Part shown: positions 30,871 to 44,439 of the stretch, piece after piece | How positions within the stretch are numbered: the first letter of the stretch is position 1 | Layout: every line of letters begins with the position of its first letter | Source of the DNA: Dromiciops gliroides | Taxonomy: Eukaryota; Chordata; Mammalia; Microbiotheria; Microbiotheriidae | DNA: 64,000 bases | NCBI RefSeq assembly: GCF_019393635.1 | Contig: NC_057862.1 | Span: 477,404,669 to 477,468,668, forward strand | Direction of reading: 5' to 3' | The notes under the pieces: model-generated | What the model was told of the DNA's origin: nothing | Database searches by the model: none | The model's input: the letters and a program-made list of their open reading frames with translations, nothing else | Made by a program: the position numbers and the translations under genes

Positions 30871-31859
30871 GGGGCGCAGCAGAGTAGGGGGTGGGGTTGA
30901 TGGTAAAAGAAGAAAATTGAACACTGTGTAATAATTATGATCAACTTTAGAATAGTAGAATGGAAAAAATGCATCTCCCTCCCTTCTTTGCAGAAACAAA
31001 AGACAAAAGTTGTAGAATATTGCATGTGTCAGATACTACTGATGCATCAATTGATTTTGCTGAACTGCATTGTTTTTCTCTTTCATTTTTATTCTTTGTT
31101 AAAAGGGATGGTGCACTAGCTAGGGCAAGGAAGAGAGGGGTATATTCAAAATGAAGGTGATATAAAAACTAAAGATACTAATAAAAATATTTTAATGAAT
31201 TAGTTGGATCAGATGATTACTAAGGTCTTTCCAGACCTCTTAATAGATCTTCCCTCAAAATGACAATTTAACAAGCATTTATCCTGTTAACCTGGAAATT
31301 AAGGAAACAATCAATATAGGAGAAATAAGGTCTTTAATCTGGGCAGAGGAACTATAGCTCCTGGTATCACAAAGCTTCAGAAGCTAGGAATACCCAAAGA
31401 TGGGAACAGAGGACAGGGTTTTTAATGGGGTAACAGAACAAAAAGGGAACCAAAAGATTGCTCCAGAGTGACATATAGCTAGTTAATGTAAATGAACCTT
31501 TGACAAAAGAAATAATAGAACTGCTCCTAAGTTAAGTATAGGTGGTACTGACTCTGAATAGAAACTACCTAATGTAGGTGGACTCTTTTTACATAATAAC
31601 ATAAAGTCCAGGGAGTAAGGTGGGGAGCATTGGGAGAGGACAAGTTGCTTGGGGGGAAGGTCCATAAGTCCATCAAGAGTCTGGAAATGACAAAGACAGG
31701 CAGCCCCAGGCAATTCATTTGTCTGGGAAAGAGGGGACTGGGTGGGGAATCAGTTCTCAGTAAATTTTGTAGTTCTCAATCCATATTAGCCAAAAATCAC
31801 ATAATTTTTATCTAATGGTAAAGACGAAATTGTATCTCTAGTGTGAATTTTGACTGGCT

Positions 31860-32316
31860 GTCTAATGTATCTTGAGCCTCAATATAATAAAAATGACAAT
31901 ACTACCAAAATTAATTTATACCTTTATGCTATACCAATCAAATTACCAAGAGGATATTTTACAAAACTTGATAAAATAACAAAATTCATTTAGAAAAGCA
32001 AAAGATCTAGAACATCAAGGGAAATGAAAAAAAAATGAAGGAATGAAGGGGGGAAAGTATTTTCAGACTTCAAACTATATTATAAAGCAGCAGTCATCAA
32101 AACCATCTAGTATTTGATAAAAAACTATAGAGCTAGATTAATGGAACAAACTAGACAAGGGAGATTCAGAAACAATAGAACTCAATAAACCAGTGTTTGA
32201 TAAAGTAGAAACATAAATTACATAAGGAAAAACTCCCTATGTGATAAAAACTGCTGGGAAAAGAAGAAATCAATCTGGAAGAAACTGGGTTTAGACCAAC
32301 ATCTTATGCCACTTTC

Positions 32317-32406
<90 letters not shown>

Positions 32407-32765
32407 GGATATGTGACCTTAATATTAATGATCATCCTATTAAAAATTAGAAGAAAAACAGCTATGGATAAGAGATGTATTTTTAACCAAAGAGACACAA
32501 GTAACTACAAAAGATAAATTGGATAACTTTGATCATATAAACAGAGAATCCTCAAAAGAAGTTCAGAGATTCACAACCACATGAAAAAAAATTCTCCAAA
32601 TGACCAATAATAAGAGAAATGCAAATCAAAATAGCTCTGAGATTTTACGTTACGTGCTAAAAATTGGCAAAAATGACAGAAGATGGCAACTGTCAATGTT
32701 GGAGGGATTGTGGGAAGATAGGCCCACTAACACATTCTTGGTAAAGATCAGATAGAACATCCCTG
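31860..32765 (+). mobile_element. L1 ORF2 C-terminal fragment with a long (TA)n
   Basis: A-rich L1 ORF2 sequence (CTTTATGCTATACCAATCAA, ATTATAAAGCAGCAGTCATC). It contains about 41 TA units at 32321-32402, and resumes to about 32765 at the region before the L1 3-prime block. Confidence 0.8.
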
Positions 32766-32769
32766 AAAT

Positions 32770-33447
32770 TATAAGCTAATGCAAGTTGCATGATTCATAA
32801 TTGTTAGGTAAGGCAATAGGAATACTAATAAGTTACCAAGAATGGGTTTGATTTTTCAGAAGTACATCTACTGCCAGGATTGCTAAAGAGAGCCATGCCT
32901 GTATTGTATTAAAAAGCCAACATGATCAGAAGTACCCAGGATAAATGTGAAGTATCAGCATATGTTATAGTTAGACTTCTCCTTAAATCTCTGTCCCAAG
33001 ATAGCCAAGAGTCAATTATTACCAACCAATCATTTTTATCAGGCAGAGTCTCAAATACCCTATGACCAACGTCCAGGATATATCTCAGGATCATGCTGGG
33101 TTATGTAGTATCTTAATCCCCACCCCCATGGAAATTAAGCTAGTTTTTCCTTAAAAGGTATTAAGAGCATCCTCAAGACTTGGTTGACCCAAGGCATTAT
33201 AGGCTCAGGCTGTTACCACTTCTTGATCACCAGAGTATCAAGCTGTCATAAGGAGCTACAAGAGGTCTTTGATGCTTAGTGTAGACCATAAAAGAAACCT
33301 CAGGCAAGGGAATTTTTCTGCAAATGAATCAATTCGAGGTATCCTCAATGCCTATCCTTGTTGAATATCAATCTCCTGCTCATGGCTAAGTAAATCTGCT
33401 TTTGTTAATGATTGAGTGGACCTACAAGTGTCTCATTTTGTTACAAT
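32770..33447 (+). repeat. Possible solo LTR, ends uncertain
   Basis: Non-repetitive block sitting after L1 with an LTR-like end (GTGTCTCATTTTGTTACA at about 33430-33447). No duplication or TATA box is clear. Confidence 0.25.
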
Positions 33448-33800
33448 TTTGAACATAAACTACTAGGGGTCTGGAGTGAGTCATGCTCAGCCCAGAACAG
33501 CCATTAAGCTGAAATCAATATAGTAAGCATTTGATGGTAATGGAAAAAAAAAAAGTCCAGACATTTTTAGTGAGTCATTCTATAAGAGCTCAGCATGATG
33601 CTAGGAGTTATATGAAGTAAAAGATAGTCTCTGCTCTTAAAGCGCTTCAAATTATGTTGGAAAGCCAAAACTAAAGCAAATAAAATTAAAACCAGCCAAA
33701 ATACTTGATCTGATAGACAATGACTATATATAATGTACAGCTAGGTTTCCATGAAGCGGTCTCATGTATCTAATAGCACTATTAGAAGTTCTAATTATAA

Positions 33801-33942
33801 GGAGTAGCTAGTGGCACAGTGGATAAAGCATCAGCCCTGGATTCAGGAGGACCTGAGTTCAAATCTGGCCTCAGACACTTGACACTTAGTAGTTATGACT
33901 TTGGGCAAGTCACTTAATCTTCATTGTCCTACAAAAAAAAAA
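33801..33942 (+). mobile_element. Short marsupial SINE
   Basis: Head GGAGTAGCTAGTGGCACAGT to A-run tail. Flanks GTTCTAATTAT / GTTATAATTAT look like a slightly diverged duplication. Confidence 0.85.
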
Positions 33943-33994
33943 GTTATAATTATGTAATGTCATTGGTTTTATGCCAATGAAAATAAGAAGTATA

Positions 33995-34235
33995 AAATTG
34001 GAGGCAGCTTGGTGGTACAGTGGATAGAGCTCTGACCCTGAAGTCAGGAGGACCTGAGTTCAAATCCAACTGTGTGACCCTAGGCAAGTCACTTAACCTT
34101 GTTTTCCTCAGTTTCTTCATCTATAAAATGAGCCGGAGAACAAAATGGTAAACCACTCCAGTATCTCTGCCAAGAAAACCCTAAATGGGGTCATAAAGAG
34201 TTGGACATGCCTGAAACAACTCAAAAACAAAGCCT
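33995..34235 (+). mobile_element. Long marsupial CORE-SINE (MAR1-like)
   Basis: GGCAGCTTGGTGGTACAGTG head; long 3-prime end with AAACCACTCCAGTATCTCTG and GGGGTCATAAAGAGTTGGAC. About 30 bases of the body are deleted after AAATCCAAC. Confidence 0.88.
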
Positions 34236-35029
34236 AGGATAAGAAAGAGGAAGCTAGGCTTTCTTCCAACCTGATGAAGCCATGAGATGCGAGATGTTCA
34301 CTATGAAAGACAAATAAAATGGCAACTATGTTTGTGCCAACTAGTAAAATTCCTTGTTTCCCAGTGTAGTAAGAGTTAACCTAGACAAAACTAAGCCATC
34401 TGGCAAGCTCACCTATGCAGATCACAGCAGCAACCCAAAACCTAAGCAAAGAAGGTATTTGAATAGCCAAAATATACATTACAAAGTACTTTGATTCAAT
34501 GATTTGGCAAACTTTTATTAGGCATCCACTGTATGAAGGACATAGTAGACAGAGTCCTGAGCTTATACTAAGGAAGACACAGATTCACGTTCTACCTTTG
34601 ATACTTTAAGATCAGAGATTGAGAGCTAGAGGGGAGATGAGAGGTAATGTAGTTCAACCCTCATTTTACAAATGAGGAAAGTAAATTTCAGAAAGATCAA
34701 GTCCTTTGCCAAAACTCACAAAAGTAGTAAGAGACAGAGAAAGAATTTGAACCCAGGTCTTCTCTTACTAGTTGAGTGACCTTGGGCAAATCAATTAACT
34801 TATCTGGATATCAGGCATCTCTTAAGTTTTATCTACTGAGTCACAGAACTGTGTTGATAGAGGAAATTCCATACCAGCTCCCCATTCTGATGAAATCATA
34901 GTCCCTTCATGTAATCCTTTACTTTTTGAATGGCACTATAACCAAAATACTGGAAAATTAGGATGAAGTTCAACAGAAATTTGCCTTTGGACTCACACTG
35001 TGTACCACAATAAGCTCCGAATGGTATAT

Positions 35030-35650
35030 GCTATGCAAATAGAAAAAGATCACAGAATTTAAAAATTTGGAGGATGAAAGGATTTGTATAAACACACCTA
35101 TGGGGGAAATTCTTTTTAACAATCAAATGCCAGAGACAATTATAAAAGATAACTAAGTTTTGATTGCATAAAATTTTTAAAAGTGTTTGGCTTGAACAAA
35201 ATCAATACAGCACAATGAGAGAGGTTGAATTTCAAAAGAATATTTTTGTAGCAAATCTCTCTGATGAAATTCTGGATATTACAAATATATAAGGAATTGA
35301 CCAAATTCCTAAGAACAAATGCTATTTCCCAGTAGATGACCAAGGAATATTAACAGTAGATGCTCAAAGGAAGAAATATAAATGATCAACAATTGTATAA
35401 AAATTGCTATAAATCATTTTTAAGAAATGCACATTGAAACAACTCTTAGGCATTACATCATGCTCATCATATTGACAAAGATGACATAAGATGGAAATGG
35501 TAGAGGGGCTCTGAGAAGATAGGCACACTAAAGCACTGTCGGTAGAGCTGTGAATTGGTACAACAATTAGGGAAAAACTATAACAATACTATATAAGTTA
35601 CTAAATGTAGATACTCTTTGACCCAGAAATATCACTATTAAACAATTACC
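35030..35650 (+). mobile_element. L1 3-prime fragment
   Basis: L1-type A-rich block (AGATAACTAAGTTTTGATTGC, CTCATCATATTGACAAAGATG, TTTGACCCAGAAATATCACT). Stops throughout. Confidence 0.75.
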
Positions 35651-36082
35651 AAAGAGAAGAGGAGGTAGCTTAGAGAACAGTCTGACCATGAGTGCAGTCA
35701 TGCCAAGGAAATGGGAAGCCTCTTAATCTGGACCTCAATGTCTATCAGGGATTGAGAAGAAGCTTGGGCACTAAAAAGAAGCTGATAGGTCTCTGAGGAT
35801 GACAACATATTAACAATTATTTGAAGACCATAAGGTAAGGCACAAGGACAGTGCTGCCAAAGGGGAAAAAGTGTTACTGCCCCCCAGATGTCATCAATCT
35901 GGAACAAAACCCTAGTCACCTTGTGATGTTGTAGTCACTGCTTTAACTCTGAGTATTCAAGAGAAGGTAAAACAATGAAAGCAAGGAAGTTATATTATAT
36001 ATTTTTAAATTTCCATCCCAAATGGTTAAAATTTCAAAAGGTGCGGATGCTTAAGGCATTAAACATTCATCTATTTAGGGGC

Positions 36083-36345
36083 AGGAATGACAAGCATTTA
36101 CTAAGTGCCTACTATGTACCAAGCACTATACTAAACACTTACAAATATTACCTCATTTTATCCTTACAACAACTCTTGAAGGTAGGTGCTATTACTATTC
36201 CCATAATACAGTTGAGGAAACTAAAGGAGACAAAGGTTAAAGTAATTTGCTCAGGGTCACACAGATAATGAGTGTCTGAGGTCAGAGTTGAACTCTTCCT
36301 AATTCAAGGTCCAGTGCTCTATCGACCTCACTACCCAGCTGCCAC
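36083..36345 (-). repeat. Long marsupial CORE-SINE (MAR1/MIR-like)
   Basis: GGAATGACAAGCATTTACTAAGTGCC to GCTCTATCGACCTCACTACC. Well preserved. 36350-37015 after it has no recognised element. Confidence 0.8.
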
Positions 36346-37334
36346 TGAAAACTCATTTCCTGGGGGTTCTAAATAAATGAGATTTTAATTAATGTCAGCT
36401 AACTGTGGAGTTCTTTCAATTCAATTGACAATCATTTATTAAGAATCAACTATCCCACAGTGCTAGCTACTCTGTGACCTGTGCAGCTATGGACAAGTCA
36501 TTTTAACCTCAGGAAACCGAGGTTTCAGTTTCCTTACTATAAGATGTGAGGTTTAGATTAGGTGGCTTCTAAGGCCACTTCTAGTTTTGAATCTATCATC
36601 TTAAAATCATATATAATCCTTACCAAGAAGGTACACCTGGTGAAAGAAAGTGAATGTGGAAATTCCCAGTAGACAGAAGTACAGGTGAGCTCAAGTGATA
36701 GAACAGTAGTGAGATATAGATTTGGGAGTCATTATAGTCATGCTGGGAGCAAGAATGTAGCTGGCCACTTTTGGCTGTCATATATCATATCCCAGTTCTT
36801 GACTTTTCCTCATATGTATAGGTAGAAGTAGAAATGAGTCCAACTTGTTTCCTTTTAACTCTCAACTCAATCAATTATGAATCAACCATCATAAGGAGGA
36901 CAATTCTGTGACTTTTCCCTTGGGAGAGGTGCAGTGTGAAGTCCTCAAATTGTTGAAGATATAAAAATTCTTGACTCCTACCTTTACATCCATTAACCAA
37001 GATCAGAAGTTAACTAGTTTGTTGCTGTTGTTTTTCAGTTGTGTTTGACTCTTACTTGTGTACAAATAATTATCTCCTTCCTCTACCCTTAGCAAATCTA
37101 ACCTGTATGAAGCATATCAACTCCCCTGACTTTGTTCCTCCACATTTGATTCTTTACTCAGTTCTATGCTTGGCTCCTACCCTGGCCTAACCCTGACCTG
37201 AAGAGTGAGGAGTTCCATCAATATTTTTCTCTTAACTTCTGAGATTACTACTTGTAATTGCACCTTCCCTCTTTCATTTATGGGATCATGGATCATAGGT
37301 TTATAGCTAGAAGGAACCAGTCATCTATTCTAAT

Positions 37335-37500
37335 TCTTTTTTTTTTTTTTTTTTTTTTTTAGTGAGGCAACTGGGGTTAAGTGACTTGCCCAGAGTCACA
37401 CAGCTAGGAAGTGTGTGTTAAGTGTCTGAGGCCAGATTTGAACTCAGGTACTCCTGACTCCAGGGCCGGTGCTCTATCCACTGCGCCATCTAGCTGCCCC
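37335..37500 (-). mobile_element. Short marsupial SINE
   Basis: T-run tail, complete body with a 4-base TGTG duplication, flanked by a perfect 17-base duplication CAGTCATCTATTCTAAT (37318-37334 and 37501-37517). Confidence 0.95.
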
Positions 37501-37989
37501 CAGTCATCTATTCTAATCCCTCATTTTACAGATGAGTAAACTGAATCCCAAAGAGAGGTTAAACCATGGAACTAGCAATTAACAGAATGGAGATTCAGGA
37601 CCAGGAGAGGAAATGTGGAACAATGGAAAGAGGATCATGTTTCAAATCCCACTCCTGCCTTTATTGATCATGACCTTGGAAAAATCACTTAGTCTCTCTT
37701 GTTGGTAAAATGAAGGACTGAGACTAGATAAGGTCTTTTCCAGCTCCAAATTTATGACCCATGATGCCTTGTCTCTAAATTCAATACTTTCCCTACTGTC
37801 ATCTTTTAATTCCATAAGAAGTTATTAAGTCCCTGCTCTGTGCTGGGTACTGGGGTTACAAAGACATAAATAGTCTCTGTTCTTAAGAAGCTTACATTGT
37901 ACTGATAAGGGGTAGGTAGCCACCTAAACACAAGGAAGTAAATATGAAATAAAGGGTATCCCAAAAGTCTTTGTGCTTTTAATAGATTT

Positions 37990-38235
37990 AAAAAGGCAAC
38001 TAATTGGTACAGTGGATAGAGTGTTGTGTCTGGAGTCAAGAAAACCTGAGTTCAGATCTAGCCTCAGACACTTACTAGCTGTGTGGCCCTGGGCACCCTT
38101 TCCCTCAACTCTAAAATTAGGTTAATAATAGCACCTACTTCCCATGATTGCTGTGAAGATCAAATGAGATAAAATCTGTAAACTCTATAGCATAGTGCCT
38201 GGCACATAGTAGGTACTTAATAAATGCTTTTTTCC
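37990..38235 (+). repeat. MIR-like SINE with L2-type tail
   Basis: GCAACTAATTGGTACAGTGG to TGGCACATAGTAGGTACTTAATAAATG: tRNA-like head, CORE and the shared L2 tail. Confidence 0.75.
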
Positions 38236-38314
38236 ATGCTTGTTTCTTTCCAACACCCATGTATACAAATTAATTATAAGTATATTTTGAAGATCAGTAA
38301 TTTTCAGAAATTTG

Positions 38315-38560
38315 CTGTTCAGTCATCTTTCCATTGTGTCCAATTCTTTGTGATGCCATTCGGAGTTTTCTTGGAAAAGATGCCATTTCCTTCTCCAGTT
38401 CATTTTATAGATGAGAAAAGTGAGGCAAACAGAGTTAAGTGACTTGTCCAGGGTCCCAGAGCTAGTAAGTGTTTGAGGCCAGATTTGAAATCAAGAAGAT
38501 GAAACTTCCTGACTATAGGCCCAGAACTCTATACACTGTACCAACTAGCTGCCCAATTAG
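38315..38560 (-). mobile_element. Long marsupial CORE-SINE (MAR1-like)
   Basis: + strand GCTGTTCAGTCATCTTTCCATTGTG, TTCTTGGAAAAGATG, then CORE and head complement CCAACTAGCTGCCC. Confidence 0.85.
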
Positions 38561-38636
38561 AGAAGTCATGAGATATCAAATGAAAGAGAGGGAGAGAAAG
38601 GGAAAGGAGGAAAGGAAGCATTTATTAGGTGCCTAC

Positions 38637-38821
38637 TGTGAGAATTGGAATGACACCCCCTCCTGGGAGAGATATTGCAGGGAAGCTCCGCCATGAGGAG
38701 AAAGCATGTGACTTGGAAATCATGTGACTTTAGCATTAGGAAGTTACCTGGAATCCGGAACTTACATCTATACAACCACCTGTGGGACCTGTCAATCAGA
38801 GCTACCAACCAATTAGCTCGG

Positions 38822-38868
<47 letters not shown>

Positions 38869-39134
38869 GCCCTGTTTCCAGTTTCACAAAGGGGATTCTG
38901 GGAGAAGCCCCTGAGGACAGGCTTTTGGGTTCCTGACCTTGGCTTGGCAGGTTGGATGCTGAGTTCTATTAGATAGTTAGAGGAAGTTTGCCTTTTATCT
39001 CTCTCTCTCTCCTCACTAACTTCTGATGCACTTTAATAAATACTTAAAAGTCTAAACTCTTACTAAAGCTTCTAATTTAAAGTGACCACTCATTAGATTT
39101 TAGACATCATAGCTAGAATTTTAGGCCCCTTACA
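38637..39134 (+). repeat. Solo LTR (family A), with 4-base target duplication
   Basis: Begins TGTGAGAATTGGAATGACAC and ends CCCCTTACA. Flanked by CTAC at 38633-38636 and 39135-39138. It splits an older CORE-SINE (left AGGTGCCTAC, right TATGTGCCAGGCACTG). It carries AATAAATACTTAAAAGTC as its polyadenylation region and an internal (TG)22 at 38823-38866. Confidence 0.9.
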
Positions 39135-39138
39135 CTAC

Positions 39139-39345
39139 TATGTGCCAGGCACTGTGCTAAGTGCCTTACAAGTATCTTATTTGGTTCTCTCAACAATCCT
39201 GAGATAGGTGCTGTTTTCAGTTGAGGAAACTGAGTCACAGAGTGACTTGCCCAGGGCTGCACAACTATTAAGTGTCTGAGGTTGGATTTGAATTCAGGTC
39301 TTCTTGACTCCAGACTCATCAATCTATTTACTGTGCCATCTAAAA
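39139..39345 (-). repeat. Right part of the CORE-SINE split by LTR A
   Basis: Continues from the piece at about 38615-38636 with TATGTGCCAGGCACTGTGCT through the CORE to CTGTGCCATCT. Confidence 0.8.
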
Positions 39346-39667
39346 AAGCCTTGAAGGCTATTCTGAATAATATAGTTTGTGTACAACATATCCAATTAAT
39401 GAAAATAGGGTTTAAGGAAGATCATTCAAGTGTCAGTGTAGGGGATGGACTGAACGAGACAAATGAAAGTGTCATAATAATTTGGGCATGAGGTAATGAA
39501 GGCTTGAACCCAAGGTGTCAGGAAAAGGAGAGTAGAGATTAGAACAAGAGAGAGAACACTGTATCTGAAGTAGAGCAGGTGGGTTCTGTCACTTATTCCC
39601 AGCAGATTTTGAGCACCAGAGGCTGGATGAATGATGATACCATTGACAAAAATAAGTAAGTTGAGAG

Positions 39668-39790
39668 AGGAGAAGTGATTTGCCCAAGGTCACACAGCTA
39701 GTAAGTGTCAAATGTCTGAGGCCGGATTTGAACTCAGGTACTCCTGACTCCAGGGCCAGTGCTCTATCCACTGTGCCACCTAGCTGCCCC
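39668..39790 (-). mobile_element. Short marsupial SINE, tail-truncated
   Basis: Body from GTGATTTGCCCAAGGTCACA to head complement GCTGCCCC. No T-run tail, so its 3-prime end has been lost. Confidence 0.85.
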
Positions 39791-40373
39791 ATCCCTGCTA
39801 ACTCTTAACCAGATTTTCCAATAAAGTGAATGTTCAGGTGGCCAGTGGCATAGGATTCTTCTCAAATGCTTCAATGTTTGGGTATTAAATGACCCATGTT
39901 CATTCCATTCTTCCTGGAATACTTTATGCCACATAAAGCACAGTTCTGTAGGCTTTTCCCTGGTCATGGTTGTTTATGCTATAAGTTTTCCCTTATCCCA
40001 ATCCATGAGTAGCTTTCCTAATGGGGATTCCTGGGAAATATCACTCATTCTAATCTCCTCCATGACCTTCCAAACTTTCCATACCACATAACAAAGCCTG
40101 GCAAAACTAAGAATAGGAATAAAAAAATATTCATTAAATTCAAACTGACCAAAGGTCAACATGATCTTTCCCCCTGCTTGTCTGATTAGCCAAGCTAAAG
40201 TTAGAAAAGGGGTACTTAGGAAGTTTTAAAAAATCCATTTGAAAATCTAAAGGGAAAATAGCTGGTACTTAGCAGTACTTTGGAATTTAAAGGGATAGTC
40301 TAGGGGGAAATTTATTATCCAACCAGAAGATCATAAGATCAGGGTTCAGTTTTCCTCTTCGTGGTCAACAAAC

Positions 40374-40892
40374 TGTGATGTTTGAAATCTAATGTGCTGT
40401 TTAAAATCTAATGTGTGTTGTTACCTGCCCGCCACCCCAACCCCTCATTCTGGGGGGGAAACTGGCTAAGATTAGTGATAAATTCAGCAAGAGTTTAGGC
40501 TTTTAAGTATTTATTAAGGTGTATTAGAAATTAGTGAAGAGAGAGAGGGTGAGAATAGATCTCTTATAGAATGGAAAACCCTAACTTAGATCTATACAGG
40601 ATCGACAGAGAGAAAACCTCACCTTTTCTCTGTCCACCACCAAACCAAAGTCCTGGACAAAAAGAGGCAGATCCTCAATGGCTTCTCCCAGAAGCCCTAT
40701 GTGAAACAGGAAACAGAGCCATCTACACACACAGCTCCAAGCTAATTGACTGGTAGCTGTGATTGACATGACTACAGGCAATTCTATAGACATAATTTCT
40801 GGATGCCTAGTCATATGCTTTCTCCTCAGGGCGGAGCTGCCCTGGTTCTCACAATGTCTTTCTCTGCAGAGGATGGCACCCTGATTCTCACA
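40374..40892 (-). repeat. Solo LTR (family A), minus strand
   Basis: Minus strand starts TGTGAGAATCAGGGTGCC and shares AATAAATACTTAAAAGCC with the copy at 38637. It includes the AGGAGAAAGCAT(G/A)TGACT block also present there. The left boundary is approximate and no duplication is seen. Confidence 0.75.
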
Positions 40893-42095
40893 AGGGGAAG
40901 AATATATGACCAAAGATGAAATGGAAAATGGATTAAAAAGAGTTTACACAAACAAAATCAATGCCACCAATATTAGAAAAAAAGTAGAAAGATGGGAAAA
41001 AATTTTATAGACAATGTTTCTGACAAAGGCCTCATTTCTCAGTTATATAGATAACCGAATCAAATTTATAAGAATTCAAGTCATTCTCCAACTGAAAAAT
41101 GGTCAAAGGATATGAATAGGCAGTTTTCAGATGAAGAAATTAAAGCTATTTATAGTCACATAGAAAAATGTTCTCCCTCACTATTGATTAGAGAAATGCA
41201 AACTAAACTACTCACACCTATAATATTGGTTAATATAACAAAAAAGTAAAATGATAAATATTGGAGAAGATGTGGGAAAGTTAGAACACATGCATTGTTG
41301 GTGGAGTTGTGAATTGATCCAATCTTTCTGGAGAGCAATTTGGAATATTGCCCAAAGGGTTATAAAACTGTACATACCTTTTGACCCAGCAATACCACTA
41401 CTAGGTCCATATCCCAAAGATATCATTAAAAATGGAAAAGGACCCACATATACAAAAATATTTATAGCTGCTCTTTTTGTTGTGGCAAATAATTGGAAAC
41501 TGAGGGGATGCTCATCAATTGGGGAGTGGCCAAAAAAGTTGTGGTATATGAATGAAATGGTATACTATTGTGCTGTAAAAAATGATGAGCAGGCAGATTT
41601 CAGAAAAACCTGTAATTACATTAACTTATGTTGAGTGAAGTGAGCAGAACCAGATCATTGTACATAACAGTAACATTGTGTGATAATCAACTGTGATAGA
41701 CTTAGCTCTTTTCAGCAATACAATAATCCAAGACAATTCCAAAAGACTCAGGATGGAAAATGCTCTGCACAGCCAAAAAACATTAACTATGGAGTATGAA
41801 TGCAGATTGAAGCATACAAATTTCACCTTTTTGGTGTTGGGGATTTTTGGTTGTTTCTTCTTCTTGTGGTTTTTCCCTTTTGTTCTGATTTTTCTTTCAC
41901 AACACGACTAATGTGGAAATATTTTCAACATGATTTTACTGTATAACCTATATCTGATTGCTTGTTGTCTTGAGGAGGGGGCAGGGAAAGGAAGGAGGGA
42001 GAAAAATTTGGAACTCAAAAATTTACAAAAATCAATGTTGAAAACTATCTTTATATGTAAACTGGAAAAAAATAAAATAAAATACTAATTTTTTA
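40893..42095 (+). mobile_element. L1 3-prime end
   Basis: From AAGAATATATGACCAAAGAT through the late ORF2 frame at 41251-41634, whose residues include the WWSCELI and PFDPAIPLLG stretches typical of the end of L1 ORF2p. It continues to the 3-prime UTR and the A-rich tail. Interrupted by stops. Confidence 0.9.
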
Positions 42096-42291
42096 AAAGA
42101 CAGCGCCACCTTTAAATAGCTACCTGCTAAAGAAGTACTACACAACAGGCTCAGAGACAAAATTCCTTTTGTGGCTTTAATATGTTAGTTCCAATTTCCC
42201 AATGTGATATATGACAGACAGACAGAGACAGAGACTGAGAAAGGACATTAGATGTGGTACAATTAGAAAGGGCTTTTAAAAAGGATTCCTG

Positions 42292-42446
42292 GGGGCAGCT
42301 AGGTGGCGCAGTGGATAAAGCACTGGCCCTGGATTCAGGAGTACCTGAGTTCAAATCCGGCCTCAGATACTTGACACTTACTAGCTGTGTGACCCTGGGC
42401 AAGTAACAACCCCCATTGCCCCACCAAAAAAAAAAAAAAAAAAAAA
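42292..42446 (+). mobile_element. Short marsupial SINE
   Basis: Full SINE with about 22-base A tail. Duplication AAAAAGGATTCCTG on both sides. Confidence 0.93.
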
Positions 42447-42984
42447 AGGATTCCTGAGACCTCAGCTCTGGTTAAGACTTGATATTAACATTGGGCAAAG
42501 TTCTACATTTATTTGCTTTCCCATAAAATGAGAATTGTATCTGCCCCTCACCCAACCCTTGGGATTGTTGGGGGAAAATGATATGAGGACATCAGTAAGT
42601 ATGGAAGTACAAGTGCTTTGAAGCGTACCAGGTGCTATAGAAATGTAAAATATTACCTCTAAGTGTTGCTCTGAGTTCAGAACAGCTTGCACCTAGGACA
42701 TGTCCTAAGAAGTACAGATCCAAAAATGAGGTATCCCTGGACAGAGTATCAGAATTCGCCATCTGAAAATCAGACATGCAACTTCCTGTTCTACAGAGAA
42801 GAATGACTCCTGAAATAGGAATATGTAACCTCTGAGTCTGACCTAGTGCTCAGTCATATAAGAGGCAGAAAAAGGAACAGTCCCACTAGTAGACAGTTAA
42901 CTTCCTGAGGACAGGGTTTATATCATTTTTTCATCTTTTCATTTCCAGTACCTACTGTATAGTGTGTCAAGATAATGGAATATA

Positions 42985-43132
42985 GGGGGCAGCTAGATGG
43001 CTCAGTAGAGAAAGCACCAGCCCTAGATTCAGGAGGATCTAAGTTCAAATCTGACCTCAGACACTTGACACTTACTGGCTGTGTGACCCTGGGCAAGTCA
43101 CTTAACCCTCATTGCCCTGCAAAAAAAAAAAA
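42985..43132 (+). mobile_element. Short marsupial SINE
   Basis: Head GGGGGCAGCTAGATGGCTCA. Flanks ATAATGGAATATAG / ATAATGGAATATGG. Confidence 0.93.
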
Positions 43133-43202
43133 TAATAATGGAATATGGTAGATGAGGGGATTTAGCAGATACTCAGGGTCCCACCTGGAGATTTATCTAA
43201 AC

Positions 43203-43655
43203 TGATTGAATTGGGTGAGAGTGACTGACTGCTGACTTGGTAAGCACATCTGGCTGGTACTTAAGAGGGTATTGTTCTCAGAAGCTAAAAACTTTTCTAC
43301 TTTACATCGAGACCACCTTCAGGTCCAGTGAACCAATGAATTTGAACGACAGTAGCCAATCAGCTTGAAGAACCTCCCATTTCTGGGAGGAGAACATGAA
43401 GGAGGAAGTGAACACTGTCAGAAGAGTTCTCTCTCTTTTGGTGTGAGACATCAGCATGGTGGCAGAGGACTCCAGAAGTGGGAGGTTTAGGAAGGCTAGG
43501 ATTTCCATGCTATAAGAAATCTATTCTTGATCTTTCTCTTTCTTTACTATTTTATATCTTTTAATAAACCCTTAAAAACCTAAACTCATTTTAGCCAGTT
43601 TCCCCCCAAAACTGGGGGGATAGATTAGAACCCACATTTAGAATTTTAAATTACA
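43203..43655 (+). repeat. Solo LTR (family A), ends approximate
   Basis: Shares with the other family A copies the region AATAAACCCTTAAAAACCTAAACTC (43563-43587) and the terminal TAGAATTTTAAATTACA. The left end is not well defined and I see no duplication. Confidence 0.6.
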
Positions 43656-43792
43656 CAATAGTCTTGCATAGTTAACATTCATAATAAATACGTTTTCCAA
43701 ATTGTTTGTGGAAATGGGTCCCTGGTAGTAAACTTGAAAGTCCCCAGATCACACAGAGACACCCCTAATGAACATTTTCAGGAGATGATAAA

Positions 43793-43830
43793 TAGACAGA
43801 CAGACAGATAGATAGATAGATAGATATGTA
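43793..43830. repeat. (GACA)n/(GATA)n microsatellite
   Basis: GACA units followed by GATA units. Confidence 0.9.
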
Positions 43831-44439
43831 AGTCATTTGTATAGAGGTTATGGTTAAGCCAATGGATGCTGATGAAATCAACTTGATCTGATATCAAAGG
43901 AAAGAATGCCCTATCTCGGACTTCCAATGTTCTTAGTGATAGAGGTAGACTAGGACAGGCAGAACAGTTTTGCTCTTGGCTGCCTTAGTACAGCCTAAGT
44001 CCATTTGGATGAATACAATGATCTATATGGTGTGATGTAAAGAGGTTAAAGACCTTGTGTTTAGTCCCGGCTCCAACACTTCACTGGTCCTGTGACTACA
44101 CAGAATATGATCATAGAATCGTAGATTTGGAGCTTTAAAGAATTTCTGAGGCCATATAGTCCAACCCCCTCATTTTACAGATGAGAAAGTGAGTTCCAGG
44201 GAGATTTTATGGCATTCCCCAGGTCATGCAAGTAGCAAGCTTCACAGATATAATTGGATCCCAGGTCTTCTGACTGAAAAGCCATTGCTTTTTTTTCCAT
44301 TGTATCATGCTCACTACCACCTAATTTTTCAAAGGCTCAGAATTTTCATAATTCTAACAGGGATAATAATATTTTCATTACCTAATTCCCTGAGTTGTTT
44401 TCAGGGAGAGGAAAGAGAATTTTTTAGTAACTTCCAATT